Shown here: piece by piece, positions 26,201 to 35,129 of the stretch
How the letters are laid out: each line of letters begins with the position of its first letter
Numbering within the stretch: the first letter of the stretch is position 1
Assembly: GCF_017115095.1 (NCBI RefSeq)
Contig: NZ_JABXKI010000042.1
Span: 1 to 46,133, forward strand
Direction of reading: 5' to 3'
DNA: 46,133 nucleotides
DNA from: Nostoc sp. NMS4
Lineage (GTDB): Bacteria > Cyanobacteriota > Cyanobacteriia > Cyanobacteriales > Nostocaceae
The notes under the pieces: model-generated
The model's input: only the letters and a program-made list of their open reading frames with translations
Databases searched by the model: none
Told to the model about the DNA's origin: nothing
Made by a program: the position numbers and the translations under genes

Positions 26201-29096
26201 TGCACCACAGGCTGCGGCTGTCTACAGCTTTTATGGAGCGTTAATGTGTGGAGTAATGAGGGATATTAATTCTGGATATCAATTTGGTAAACTTGCTATT
26301 AACTTGCAGCAAAAATCTAAGGTTATGAGATTAGAAGCCATAATATTTCACTTATCTTATGGCTGTATATTTCATTGGAAAGAGTTTCTTAGAAATAAAG
26401 AGGCGCAGGAACAATTACTGAAAGGTTATCAAACAGGTTTAGATACAGGAAATAATGAATATGCTAGTTATGCAATTATAAGCTTTTGTTTAATATTTTT
26501 TTTTGGAGGCTTTAATTTAAGAGAGGTTGAGGAAAGTTACATAGGTTATACTAAAAAAATTGAAAAATTGAAGATAGAATACAGTATTTTTTACATAAAA
26601 ATCTGCCATAAAATAATTATAAACTTGATTAATAAAAAAGAAAATAGTTTTCGGTTGTTTAAGGAATATTCTTGGGAACAAGAAGATGAATATTTAAAGA
26701 GTTGGATGCAAAGAAACAACGGATGGTTGCTCTTTATCGCTCAATTTTGTAAGACAATTTCATGCTATTTTTTTAAAGATTATGGACGGGCTTATGAAAG
26801 CGGAATAAATGCGAAAAAATACGTTACAAGTTGTTCGTACTATTTACCTGCACCACAACAGAATTTTTACTCTTCTCTTTCCTTTATCGCTCATTATCAC
26901 AATTGCGCTATAGACCAGCAAAAAGAAATATTAAAACAAGTAGAAAAAAATCAGCAGGATATGAAAATATGGGCTGGTCATTGCCCTGCGAACTTTCAAA
27001 ATAAATACGATTTAGTTGAAGCAGAAAAAGTACGAATCTTAGGACAAAGTTGGCAAGCTCAAGAACTTTATGAAAAAGCAATTAAAGGTGCTAAAAAATC
27101 TGAATTTATCCACGAAGAAGCCATAGCTTACGAACGCGCAGCAGAATTTTATCTCTCTCTCGGTAGAGAAGAAATAGGGAAACTATACTTAAGAAATGCT
27201 TATCATTGTTATAGTCGCTGGGGTGCAAAAGCCAAAGTTGAAGCCCTAGAATCAGAGTACCCACAGTTTCTAATGAATATAAACAACCGAAAAGAAAACC
27301 AAAGTATTAATACAACTGAATCTACTGCTAATACAAATCCCCAAGCCCTTGATATTGTCACAGTTACCAAAGCATCTCAAGTATTAGCTAGCGAAATAAA
27401 ACTAGACCAACTGCTGGCTAAATTAATGAAAACTGTAATTGAAAATGGCGGTGCTCAAAAAGGCTTTCTGATACTGGAAAAAGATCATAAATGGGTAATC
27501 GAAGCTGAAGGGACAGTAGATTCTGATGACGTGACTCTACTACGATCGCTTCCGATTGACTCTGTAGATGGCGATCGCCATACACCTATCCTACCAGTTG
27601 CGATCGTTAACTATGTTGTCCGTACTCAAGAAAATGTAGTTCTTAATAACGCTAGCGAAGAAGAACAGTTTATCCGCGATCCCTACATTGTCGCCACTCA
27701 ACCAAAATCGATTCTCTGTACTCCTTTGTTAAATCAAGGCAAACTAAGCGGTATTTTATATCTAGAAAACAATTTAACCACAGATGCATTTACTAGCGAT
27801 CGCATTGAAGTTTTAAGAATTCTTTCGGCTCAAGCTGCTATCTCCATCGAAAATGCCCGTCTTTACGGACAGTTAGAAGACTATAACCGAAATCTAGAGT
27901 TGAGAGTAGAAGAGCGCACTCAAGAACTCTCACAAACCCTAGAAATTCTCAAAGCCACCCAAGCCGAACTGCTGTTTGAAAACGAGTTACTCAAAAGTGG
28001 CGAACAACCCCCTACCTTTGACTATCAAGTGGGAGGAAGTTTGCCGATGGATGCTCCCACTTATGTTGTGCGTTCAGCAGACCGTTATCTCTACAAGGCG
28101 TTGAAGCGCGGGGAGTTTTGTTACATTCTCAATCCTCGGCAGATGGGCAAGTCAAGTCTGATGGTACGCATGATACATCACCTCCGGCATGAGGGATTTA
28201 GCTGCGGGGCGATCGATCTGACCCGGATTGGTAGCGAAAACATCACGCCTGACCAATGGTACAAAGGCTTAACAGTAGAGCTATGGCGAAGTTTTGGTTT
28301 ATTAAGAAGGGTTAATCTAAAAACTTGGTGGCAAGAGCAAGGAGATATTTCTCCAGTTCAGAGGTTGAGTCAATTTATTGAAGAAGTTTTGCTAGTTGAA
28401 GTTGCTCAAGAAAATGATACTATATCTAAAAACTTGATAATTTTTATCGATGAAATTGATAGCTTCTTAAGTTTAAAATTCCCAGTTAATGACTTTTTTG
28501 CCCTAATTCGCTCTTGCTATAATCAGCGTAGTATTAATCCAGAGTATCGACGTTTAACCTTTGCTCTTTTTGGAGTAGCTACCCCTGGTGACTTAATTAC
28601 TGACCACCAAAGAACGCCTTTTAACATCGGTCAGACCATTCAATTGGAAGGGTTTAAAGAGCATGAAGCGCAACCTCTACTTCAAGGATTGACTGAGAAA
28701 GTGAGCAATCCTCAAACAGTTTTAAAAGAAGTGTTAGCCTGGACTAATGGCCAGCCTTTTTTAACTCAAAAGCTCTGTCAAATCATCCGCAATTCTTCAT
28801 CTCCTATCCCTACCAATAGAGAAGCCGAATGGATTGAAAATTTGGTGCAAAGGTCGGTAATACAAAATTGGGAATCACAGGATGAACCAGAGCATTTTAG
28901 AACCATCCGCGATCGCCTTCTCAAAAGTAAACAATCCGTTCGGCTACTAGAACTCTACCGTCAAATTTTGCATCAAGGAGAGATTATTGCAGTTGATAGT
29001 TCAGAGGAAAGAGAATTGCTTTTGTCAGGGCTAGTAGTCAAGCAACAGGGAAATTTGAGAGTTCAGAACCGTATTTATGAATCTATCTTTGTTTGA
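23292..29096 (+). CDS. giant Ser/Thr kinase-AAA-TPR-like-GAF protein ending in AAA_35 NTPase
   Basis: The protein has 1934 residues. Domain order: Hanks-type kinase (about 10-280; HKDINPSN near 131, IDFGIS near 150), AAA_16 ATPase (P-loop GYSGIGKS near 340-347; Walker [13 protein letters not shown]), a long helical TPR-like region (about 700-1330), GAF domain (about 1355-1520), coiled coil [10 protein letters not shown] (about 1535). It then has an AAA_35-type NTPase (about 1576-1930) with Walker [10 protein letters not shown] (about 1613) and Walker [12 protein letters not shown] (about 1715). Cyanobacterial HstK-type relatives carry a histidine kinase after the GAF coiled coil. Here that module is replaced by AAA_35. 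The kinase HRD is HKD, still with the catalytic Asp. It is probably a cytosolic sensor with kinase output. Confidence 0.9.
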   Translation: MNQQPEKIQTDYQIIKKIYESANSLVYRAILKPDNQPVILKILKENYPTPSELTRYKQEYEVTRSLNTHGVIKAYDLQRYENSLVIFLEEFGGESLKLLMCNRQFTLKEFLSIAIKTTESLEAIHAANIIHKDINPSNIVYNPKTKQLKIIDFGISTRLSRENQTVGNIERLEGTLAYIAPEQTGRMNRGIDYRSDFYSLGATFYELLTNQLPFATTDPIELVHCHIAQQPVPPHEFVETLNSTSQLIPKAVSDIVMKLLAKTPEERYQSAWGIKTDLETCNDQLQNLGQIDEFCLASQDICDRFVIPEKLYGREKEITQLLTTFERVSQGSSEIMLVYGYSGIGKSVLVNEVHKPILRQRGYFISGKFDQLQRDIPYAAISLAFQDLIRQLLTESEAALQTWKRELLAALNPNAQVIIDVIPELEQIIGKQQPVEQLGATEAQNRFNLFFQRFITVFAQKEHPLVIFLDDLQWADLASLKLIELLITDADSQYLLIIGAYRDNEVDATHPLMQTLEQIRKEGVSVKKISLQPLGIKYINQLIADTLSCSIEKSKIIAELVTNKTQGNPFFSTQLLQFMYKENFFYLDSNKKVWDWNIEKIKKVKITDNVVELTIAKINKLDEKTQNILKLAACIGNQFNLEVLSIINNQSQIITARELQPALESGLILPLSNDYKIALLWDQEEISRDTSEISDAFIPKIPEDIPYKFLHDRVQQAAYALIPETEKKAVHLQVGRLLLKNTKDDELEENIFDIVKQLNEGSELITEQSETDKLVRLNLRAGKKAKASTAYQPALRYLETGLGFLASNSWNKHYKLTLELHVETLEGLYLNTKYAQVEELAVKVLQETQNNLDRVKVYEALLLVYYAIFEPQKAIDTALEYLAELGVCISQKDNGSKLENRILQEQKYLKLLSKGKKIEELVNLPTMVAPDKLVALQILQHIFGATTTTKFALHIEIIFVQLHLLIKYGNAPQAAAVYSFYGALMCGVMRDINSGYQFGKLAINLQQKSKVMRLEAIIFHLSYGCIFHWKEFLRNKEAQEQLLKGYQTGLDTGNNEYASYAIISFCLIFFFGGFNLREVEESYIGYTKKIEKLKIEYSIFYIKICHKIIINLINKKENSFRLFKEYSWEQEDEYLKSWMQRNNGWLLFIAQFCKTISCYFFKDYGRAYESGINAKKYVTSCSYYLPAPQQNFYSSLSFIAHYHNCAIDQQKEILKQVEKNQQDMKIWAGHCPANFQNKYDLVEAEKVRILGQSWQAQELYEKAIKGAKKSEFIHEEAIAYERAAEFYLSLGREEIGKLYLRNAYHCYSRWGAKAKVEALESEYPQFLMNINNRKENQSINTTESTANTNPQALDIVTVTKASQVLASEIKLDQLLAKLMKTVIENGGAQKGFLILEKDHKWVIEAEGTVDSDDVTLLRSLPIDSVDGDRHTPILPVAIVNYVVRTQENVVLNNASEEEQFIRDPYIVATQPKSILCTPLLNQGKLSGILYLENNLTTDAFTSDRIEVLRILSAQAAISIENARLYGQLEDYNRNLELRVEERTQELSQTLEILKATQAELLFENELLKSGEQPPTFDYQVGGSLPMDAPTYVVRSADRYLYKALKRGEFCYILNPRQMGKSSLMVRMIHHLRHEGFSCGAIDLTRIGSENITPDQWYKGLTVELWRSFGLLRRVNLKTWWQEQGDISPVQRLSQFIEEVLLVEVAQENDTISKNLIIFIDEIDSFLSLKFPVNDFFALIRSCYNQRSINPEYRRLTFALFGVATPGDLITDHQRTPFNIGQTIQLEGFKEHEAQPLLQGLTEKVSNPQTVLKEVLAWTNGQPFLTQKLCQIIRNSSSPIPTNREAEWIENLVQRSVIQNWESQDEPEHFRTIRDRLLKSKQSVRLLELYRQILHQGEIIAVDSSEERELLLSGLVVKQQGNLRVQNRIYESIFV

Positions 29097-29261
29097 TTTA
29101 CAAAAACTTCTTTAACTATTCTGAATCCTGAGTTCTGACTCCTGAATTCTTACGGATAATTTAATTTTTCTAAGCAATACTATTGTACTACTAAATGGCA
29201 GATATTGTGTTACTTGCGTAACTCCTGCTATCTTTATTAGTAGCATTTGTCTGTAATCTCT

Positions 29262-30644
29262 ATGAACCTTGATAGTCTGTTTGAGATTGTTGACCGCCAG
29301 CTAATTGAGAGCCACAATCGCCCCCTTAATTCCACAGAAAATCTGATTCTGCGTGGGATTTGGCAGTATAAAACTTATAACCAAATAGCTATAGAGGCAG
29401 GTTATAGTCCTGGCTACTTTACCAATGTTGTTGCCCCAGAGTTGTTTGGGCGACTCTCTAACGTCATTGGCCAGCGCGTGACCAAGAAAAACTGTCAGGT
29501 GCTGCTGGAATCTTATGCCATCGTTGAAGCAGCTCCAAATACAAAACTTTTGAAACAAGACCTGACGCAATTTCTCCCCACAGTTAATCAGGATACGTCA
29601 CCTTGCTACCCCAGCGGCTCAGTTCCTCTCGCCTCTCCCTTTTACCTCAAACGTTCTTACCTTGAGGAGCAAATCTATCAAGAAATTAAGAAACCAGGAG
29701 CCTTAATCAGGATCAAAGCTCCCAGAGAAATGGGCAAAACTTCACTGCTGCTGAGGATTCTTGACTATGCGAAAGACCAGGGTTACTGCACTATCAGCTT
29801 GAATCTAGAACAAGTCGAGCAGACAATTCTGAGCGACTTGAATCAACTTTTGCGCTGGTTGTGTGCCAATATCGCCCGCCAGCTTCAGCTTCAACCAATG
29901 TTAGACGAGTATTGGGATGAAGATTTGGGAAGTAAAGTTAGCTGCACCGTCTACTTTCAAGAATATCTACTAGAGTCAATTAATACTCCCCTGATCTTGG
30001 CGTTGGATGAAGTGAACCATATTTTCGAGCATCCCCAAGTAGCGAAGGATTTTCTACCTCTGTTGCGTTCTTGGTACGAAGAAGCAAAAAGACTGCCCAT
30101 TTGGCAAAAGCTTCGTTTAGTCGTTGTTCACTCAACAGATATTTATGTTCCTCTTGAACTTAATCAGTCTCCTTTCAATGTAGGATTACCGATTCAGTTA
30201 GACAACTTTAGCCAAGAAGAGGTACAACAGTTAGCCCAACGCTATGGACTCAATTGGACAGATGGAGAAGGAGCTAGACAATTAATGGCAATGGTTGGGG
30301 GACATCCGGCACTAGTAAATTTAGCTCTCTATCATCTGAGTCGAAACGAGGTAACTCTGTCGCAACTACTAGAAACTGCTCCCACTGCTAGCAAAATTTA
30401 TTCTTATCATTTGCAGCGTCACTGGGCAACCTTGCAAAAACAGCCTGAGTTAGCACAAGCTTTTGATAACGTTCTGAATGCCAATGAAGCTATTCTCTTA
30501 GATCCCATCCTCACTCACAAGTTAAGCAGTATGGGGTTGATTAAACTTTCTGGATCTGAAGCGATCGCAAGTTGTGAATTGTATCGGCGATTTTTTACGA
30601 AAAAAGAGCAGCATTTGGCATTGCAGAATAAAAATATGAATTAG
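29262..30644 (+). CDS. HTH (vMAP-type) + AAA_35 STAND-like NTPase
   Basis: The protein is about 460 residues. Residues 1-90 form a helix-turn-helix domain with LRGIWQYKTYNQIAIEAGYS and GQRVTKKNCQVLLE, the type seen at the N-terminus of cyanobacterial vWA-MoxR-associated and AAA_35 proteins. The AAA_35 NTPase follows, with Walker A KAPREMGKTSLLL and Walker B LILALDEVNHIF. The order HTH-NTPase suggests an ATP-dependent switch, perhaps a regulator or an adaptor in a signalling complex. I chose the ATG at 29262 over the in-frame TTG at 29247. It lies 165 bases after the giant kinase, whose last domain belongs to the same AAA_35 family. Confidence 0.87.
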   Translation: MNLDSLFEIVDRQLIESHNRPLNSTENLILRGIWQYKTYNQIAIEAGYSPGYFTNVVAPELFGRLSNVIGQRVTKKNCQVLLESYAIVEAAPNTKLLKQDLTQFLPTVNQDTSPCYPSGSVPLASPFYLKRSYLEEQIYQEIKKPGALIRIKAPREMGKTSLLLRILDYAKDQGYCTISLNLEQVEQTILSDLNQLLRWLCANIARQLQLQPMLDEYWDEDLGSKVSCTVYFQEYLLESINTPLILALDEVNHIFEHPQVAKDFLPLLRSWYEEAKRLPIWQKLRLVVVHSTDIYVPLELNQSPFNVGLPIQLDNFSQEEVQQLAQRYGLNWTDGEGARQLMAMVGGHPALVNLALYHLSRNEVTLSQLLETAPTASKIYSYHLQRHWATLQKQPELAQAFDNVLNANEAILLDPILTHKLSSMGLIKLSGSEAIASCELYRRFFTKKEQHLALQNKNMN

Positions 30645-30739
30645 TGCGATCGCTATGGAATATCCAAGATGTGCATTAATCTGCATTCGCAAAAATAGTA
30701 AACAAAATCGCTACTTTGTCAAGATTAGTTTTTTGTAAC

Positions 30740-31339
30740 TTAGACTTTAGCTAAAGTTACCATCTCTAGCTGATCCTGATATTTCCCCTGTCTTGCTTCA
30801 TAACTAATAGCGCAGGGTTCGCCTTCTAGAAATAGCAATTGCACCACGCCTTCCCCCGCATAAATGCGACAGTCTGCGCTCGAAGAATTGGAAAATTCTA
30901 AAGTTAAATGACCTCGCCATGCAGCCTCAGCAGGTGTTAGGTTTGCTATGATGCCACAACGCGCATACGTAGATTTTCCAATACAAATTACAGTAATATT
31001 CTCAGGAACCTCCAGTTTTTCTAGAGCAACCCCAAGTCCATAGGAATGAGCGGGTAAAATAAAATAACAGCCACTGGCATCTGTATGCAGTGCTGTTGGC
31101 TCCAGATTCTGAGGATTAAAGTTTTTGGGATCGACTACAGTTCCGGGAATGTGGCGAAAAATGCGGAACTCAGCCGAAGAAAGGCGTATATCGTAGCCAT
31201 AAGAAGATAAACCATAGCTGATCACAGGTTTAACCGCTACTGATTCATCTTTTTGCACTTTTCGGATTAAACTTGGCTCAAAGGGCGAAATTAGACCCTG
31301 TTGAGCCATTTCAGTAATCCAGATATCGTTTTTAATCAC
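30740..31339 (-). CDS. dcd: dCTP deaminase
   Basis: The 199-residue trimeric enzyme converts dCTP to dUTP for thymidylate synthesis. Family marks are ISYGLSSYGYDIRLS near the start, GKSTYARCGII (substrate-binding) and WRGHLTLEFSN with the catalytic glutamate in the AEAAWRGH context, then EGVVQLLFLEGEPC and the C-terminal QGKYQDQ. The start codon is GTG (31337-31339 on the minus strand). The length is normal. The upstream minus-strand gene is a BtuR-like protein 56 bases away, so co-transcription is possible. Confidence 0.96.
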   Translation of the reverse strand: MIKNDIWITEMAQQGLISPFEPSLIRKVQKDESVAVKPVISYGLSSYGYDIRLSSAEFRIFRHIPGTVVDPKNFNPQNLEPTALHTDASGCYFILPAHSYGLGVALEKLEVPENITVICIGKSTYARCGIIANLTPAEAAWRGHLTLEFSNSSSADCRIYAGEGVVQLLFLEGEPCAISYEARQGKYQDQLEMVTLAKV

Positions 31340-31395
31340 AACTTCACAGCTAATTCAAACGGAATTACTAGGATATCCTGAATTGAGTATTTTGT

Positions 31396-31932
31396 TTAGG
31401 GTCGATAACTCCGACGGATTTCTGTAATTTGATCTGCTACATCTAAGAGAGATTTGGGCATCTCTGGCCCTGTGAGAATGATATCGACGTGGGGAGGGCG
31501 TTTTGCCAAAAACGCTAAAACTTCCGTTTCAGGAATTAAACCAAAGTTAATCGCTAAACTTAACTCATCTAACACTACGAGAGAATACTTGCTCTCATAC
31601 ACTACTTGTTGCGTATACTGCCACAGCTTTTGTAAAGCTTGATTTTCTGTATCATCTAAATGTGGTGTATCAATACAACGAGGCAAATCACAGCGAATCC
31701 AATCTAAATTTTGTCCTAGTTTTATGGGTCGATCCTGTCCTTGGCGAATACCTCCTTTGAGGAACTGCACTATTAATACTGGCGTTCCTTGTCCAGCTAT
31801 TCTCAGTGATTGAGCTATGACGCTCGTAAAAAAGTTACGATGAGAGCTAGTGAAAACTTGCACTAGTCCTTCAACTGGATATGGTAGGGTTAGGGTTGAA
31901 TTGATACTTTGAGTTTCTAGCTGGGCAACCAT
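31396..31932 (-). CDS. BtuR/CobO-like protein with a lost P-loop
   Basis: The 178-residue protein resembles ATP:corrinoid adenosyltransferases of the CobA/CobO/BtuR family: PVLIVQFLKGG, LVVLDELSLAINFGLI (Walker-B-like), RPPHVDIILTGPEMPKSLLDVADQITEI. The P-loop that should read GNGKGKT is replaced by TSSHRNFFTS, so ATP binding as in BtuR is doubtful. It may have another nucleotide- or corrinoid-related role. Cyanobacteria commonly carry such a degenerate paralogue, so this is a family trait rather than fresh decay. It sits upstream of dcd on the same strand. No cobalamin riboswitch was seen in front. Confidence 0.85.
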   Translation of the reverse strand: MVAQLETQSINSTLTLPYPVEGLVQVFTSSHRNFFTSVIAQSLRIAGQGTPVLIVQFLKGGIRQGQDRPIKLGQNLDWIRCDLPRCIDTPHLDDTENQALQKLWQYTQQVVYESKYSLVVLDELSLAINFGLIPETEVLAFLAKRPPHVDIILTGPEMPKSLLDVADQITEIRRSYRP

Positions 31933-32380
31933 ACATTTAAGTTCAAAAAATACAATAGATTAAGGGTTATTACTGGCGGTGATTCTGACAAATTTGCCTG
32001 TATAATCAATCTGTTTTTCACAGGTGTAGGTGGATTTGGCAAATTGCATTCTTAGTCAAACACTAGGTTTGTATTGAAGTCAAGAGTTATTTTGATTTAC
32101 AGCAGATTTCAGGTAAATGAAGAACATAGACAAAACCCGAAAGCCTTTAGAGACGTTGCATACAAAGTCTTTAGATGTGGTTTATAAAACCGCTAATTGC
32201 TGTAAATTTTCGTCTTTTCTCGGAAGTGAGTTGTAAAAATGAAAACATAAGAGTTACAGATCCAATTATTTAAAAAAGCTAGGCAGAACGCCTGAAAATC
32301 CCAAAACGTTAGATTTGTCGATTTTTGGGCAAAAAAGACTTAGCAAGTAGTGAATTTGACAGGATGAGGAGTAAATTGTT
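31933..32380. other. intergenic region between BtuR-like and adk genes
   Basis: This 448-base region between divergent genes must hold two promoters. A degenerate palindrome TAGAGACGTTG/CAAAGTCTTTA (32148-32158 and 32163-32173) is present, and TACAGCAGATTTCA at about 32099 resembles a string also found near 14874 (TACAGCGGATTTCA). Nothing coding was seen. AGGATGAGGAG at about 32362 serves the adk GTG start. Confidence 0.5.
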
Positions 32381-33004
32381 GTGAGATTGGTGATTCTGGG
32401 AGGTTCAGGATCGGGGAAAAGCACTCAAGCACAAAGGCTTTGCAGATACTTTGATATTCCTCTGATTTCCACAGGTGAGATTTTACGGTCAGCAATATCT
32501 GAAAATCAGCCTCTACCGGAATTTCGGTGGTTGGAAGGCGATCCCCGGACTTCTCTTTCGGTTTACGCTAGCTTGAGTGAACTAGGCTATCATGCACGCC
32601 CCTACATCCAAAAAGGGGAGTTAGTTCCAGACGAAATGATTATAGAATTGATCCGAATACGCCTCAGACAACCAGATATTAACTGCGATTGGGTGTTAGA
32701 AGGCTATCCTCGTACTGCCTTCCAAGCCGAAGAATTAGATTTTTTATTGGATGATTTAGGGCAAAAGCTAGATTGGGCAATTTATCTCCAAGTTCCAGAA
32801 GCAGTGATGGTTAGTCGATCCTTGGGGCGATCGCTGCCAGATGACCAACCAGAAATCGTACAGCGCCGTGTAGAATTATTCTACGATCGCACCATTCCCA
32901 TCCTAGAGTATTACGACCGTCGTCGCTGCTTGTTGACCATCAACGGCGACCAATCACCAGAGATGGTACAGCAAAATATTTTGACTCTGCTTTCAGTTCC
33001 TTGA
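32381..33004 (+). CDS. adenylate kinase paralogue, short-lid type
   Basis: The 207-residue NMP kinase has P-loop GGSGSGKSTQAQRL (about 7-20), STGEILR, the AMP-binding motif GYPRTAFQAEEL and a short lid (RSLGRSLPDD). It converts ATP plus AMP to 2 ADP in the family. An unusual insertion of about 20-25 residues (PLPEFRWLEGDPRTSLSVYA) lies between STGEILR and the GELVPDE segment. The start is GTG at 32381, supported by GGATGAGGAG about 10 bases upstream. Because cyanobacteria usually carry another adk in the ribosomal protein cluster, this is probably a second copy. Its precise nucleotide specificity is not clear. Confidence 0.88.
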   Translation: MRLVILGGSGSGKSTQAQRLCRYFDIPLISTGEILRSAISENQPLPEFRWLEGDPRTSLSVYASLSELGYHARPYIQKGELVPDEMIIELIRIRLRQPDINCDWVLEGYPRTAFQAEELDFLLDDLGQKLDWAIYLQVPEAVMVSRSLGRSLPDDQPEIVQRRVELFYDRTIPILEYYDRRRCLLTINGDQSPEMVQQNILTLLSVP

Positions 33005-33007
33005 AGA

Positions 33008-33073
33008 GTGCGGAGTGCTGTTAGCCCGTGCTGAGTTATTATTCTCTTCCCATGCCCAATGCCCAATGCCCAA
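33008..33073. repeat. TGAGTGC and CCCAATG heptamer arrays with an insert remnant
   Basis: GAGTGCGGAGTGCTG is followed by TTAGCCC (33021-33027) and GTGCTGAG. TTAGCCC equals the TTAGC...TTTAGCCC insert after recombination between its two TTAGC copies, so it looks like a deletion remnant of the 25-base insert. CCCATGCCCAATGCCCAATGCCC (33049-33073) is a second heptamer array. Confidence 0.8.
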
Positions 33074-33136
33074 AAATAATGATTTACAACACTAAGGTAA
33101 TCTTAATGCAGTATTGTAAAACTTGAGGCAATTCCA

Positions 33137-33880
33137 ATGGCTTGGCAGCGTCCTGACGGTCGGATTCCCTACGAACTACGTCCGATCAGTTTTCACCCCA
33201 ATTTCACCCGCTTTGCCCCCGGTTCTGTTCTTGCAAGATGCGGTGATACTCAGGTACTTTGTACTGTTAGCGTTAATAAGGGAGTTCCGAAGTTTCTCGA
33301 AGGAACTGGTAAAGGCTGGTTAACTGCTGAGTACCGAATGTTACCATCTGCTACCCAAAAACGCCAAGAAAGGGAATTATTGAAATTATCTGGACGGACG
33401 CAAGAAATTCAACGTCTAATTGGACGTAGCTTACGCGCAGCAGTGGATTTTGAGGCACTGGGAGAACGCACGCTGACTGTAGATGCTGATGTGCTGCAAG
33501 CAGATGCCGGAACTCGGACAACAGCCATTACAGGCTCGTTTGTGGCCTTGGCTCATGCAGTTTCTAAATTGTTGCAAGAGGGCGTGTTGGAGCGATCGCC
33601 TTTGTGTGGACAGGTAGCAGCAGTTTCCGTAGGATTACTGGAGGGTGAGCCATTTTTGGATCTAAATTATATCGAAGATGTGGCTGCAACAGTAGATTTT
33701 AATGTGGTGATGAATCAACATCTGGGAATCATTGAAGTCCAAGGAACAGCCGAAGAAGGTAGCTTTAGCCGCACTCAGTTAGATCGACTGCTAGATGTAG
33801 CCCAAAAAGGAATTCAGGAATTGTTAATTGCCCAACGTGAAGCGATCGCAGACTGGGAAGCGTTGTTTGCAATTAATTAG
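33137..33880 (+). CDS. rph: ribonuclease PH
   Basis: The 247-residue phosphate-dependent 3'-5' exoribonuclease trims tRNA 3' ends. Family marks are [70 protein letters not shown] and [19 protein letters not shown], followed by the phosphate-binding and active-site regions. The length fits the family. GAGG at about 33124 supports the ATG at 33137. It may be expressed together with the adenylate kinase 132 bases upstream, with repeat DNA between. Confidence 0.97.
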   Translation: MAWQRPDGRIPYELRPISFHPNFTRFAPGSVLARCGDTQVLCTVSVNKGVPKFLEGTGKGWLTAEYRMLPSATQKRQERELLKLSGRTQEIQRLIGRSLRAAVDFEALGERTLTVDADVLQADAGTRTTAITGSFVALAHAVSKLLQEGVLERSPLCGQVAAVSVGLLEGEPFLDLNYIEDVAATVDFNVVMNQHLGIIEVQGTAEEGSFSRTQLDRLLDVAQKGIQELLIAQREAIADWEALFAIN

Positions 33881-34150
33881 TTTTATTAATTTTTAATAAG
33901 AATTAATAAATGTATCCTTTATGGCGTTAATCAACAAAGTATCAAGTAACTGGATGTAAATAAAAATAATCATGACAGTGGTTAGTAGTTAGTACGACTG
34001 ACTACTGACAAATTGCGGTTGAAGGTGATAAAGAGGGTTTACATTTTTCCAGCCTACTTAAGCCACGATGTTAAATGTTTCAAAAGTTAAAAAGGGAGAT
34101 TGTAATAAGTTCGGTATTGTATTGCCAGAAGCCAGCAATATGATGAAGCC

Positions 34151-34873
34151 ATGAACAAAACTGTTGAAGTTCTACCGGATAAGCCGGCGCTGGTTGCACG
34201 AGCGCTAGAATTAATTCTGTCCAAGTTAGAAACTGCCATTGAACAGCGTGGGCGGTTTAGCATCGCCTTGTCTGGTGGCAGTACACCTAAACCGTTATAC
34301 GAAGCGATTGCTACTCAAAAACTGCCTTGGGATAAAATTCATATATTCTGGGGAGATGAGCGTTATGTACCACCAGATCACCCCGATAGCAATGAACTGA
34401 TGACACGTGGAGCTTGGCTAGATCGCGTTGATATCCCAGCAGCTAACATTCACGCCGTACCAACTTTAGAAGCCAATCCAGAACTGGCTGCTGCCAAGTA
34501 TGAACAACAACTCAAAGAATTTTTCAATTCTTCTGGGGTCGAGTTTCCCGTCTTGGATGTAATATTACTAGGAATGGGTGATGATGCACACACTGCATCT
34601 TTGTTTCCCCACACAGAGGCTCTTAAAGTGCGCGATCGCCTAGTTACCGTGGGTAACAAAGACGGAAACCCCAGGATAAGTTTTACATATCCCTTCATCA
34701 ACTCCGCTCGTAGCGTGATTTTTCTGGTTGCTGGTGCTAATAAACGCCCCGCTTTAGCACAAGTATTTGCACCCGTAGCCGATGACTTCACTTATCCATC
34801 CCGTTTAATTAAGCCCCAAGGAGAACTTTGGTGGCTACTGGATGCGGCAGCAGGTTTGGAACTTCAATATTAA
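34151..34873 (+). CDS. pgl: 6-phosphogluconolactonase
   Basis: The 240-residue enzyme hydrolyses 6-phosphogluconolactone in the oxidative pentose phosphate pathway, important for dark and heterocyst metabolism in cyanobacteria. Motifs are ALSGGSTPKPLYEAI (about 37-51), WGDERYVPPDHPDSN (about 69-83) and LLGMGDDAHTASLFPHT (about 140-156). The length and start are normal. It stands alone; a 270-base gap separates it from rph, and a repeat array follows it. Confidence 0.95.
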   Translation: MNKTVEVLPDKPALVARALELILSKLETAIEQRGRFSIALSGGSTPKPLYEAIATQKLPWDKIHIFWGDERYVPPDHPDSNELMTRGAWLDRVDIPAANIHAVPTLEANPELAAAKYEQQLKEFFNSSGVEFPVLDVILLGMGDDAHTASLFPHTEALKVRDRLVTVGNKDGNPRISFTYPFINSARSVIFLVAGANKRPALAQVFAPVADDFTYPSRLIKPQGELWWLLDAAAGLELQY

Positions 34874-34881
34874 ACGAGGGG

Positions 34882-34995
34882 GAGTTAGGAGTGCTGAGTG
34901 CTGAGTGCTGAGTTAGGAGTTAGGAGTTAGGAGTTTTGTTTATCTCCCTCATCTCCCTTGTCTCCCTTGTCTCCCTCATCCCCCTGCCCCCTGCC
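34882..34995. repeat. compound heptamer repeat, copy of the one at 10386-10505
   Basis: GAGTGCTGAGTGCTGAGTGC is followed by three GTTAGGA heptamers, then GTTTTGTTTATCTCCCT and a run of CATCTCCC/TTGTCTCCC and CCCCTGCC units. The same modules in the same order lie between ctaE and ctaD. Confidence 0.9.
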
Positions 34996-35129
34996 CCCTT
35001 CCCCGTATAAGAAGAGTGTCCAATTCATTCTTCCATTAGCAGTAATTGCTAGAATCTAAAGCTAGGGCCGCCCTCTGCTTGCCAGTCCTACCTATGTTTA
35101 TGATGATCTTGAACAAAGGCTAAATATCG

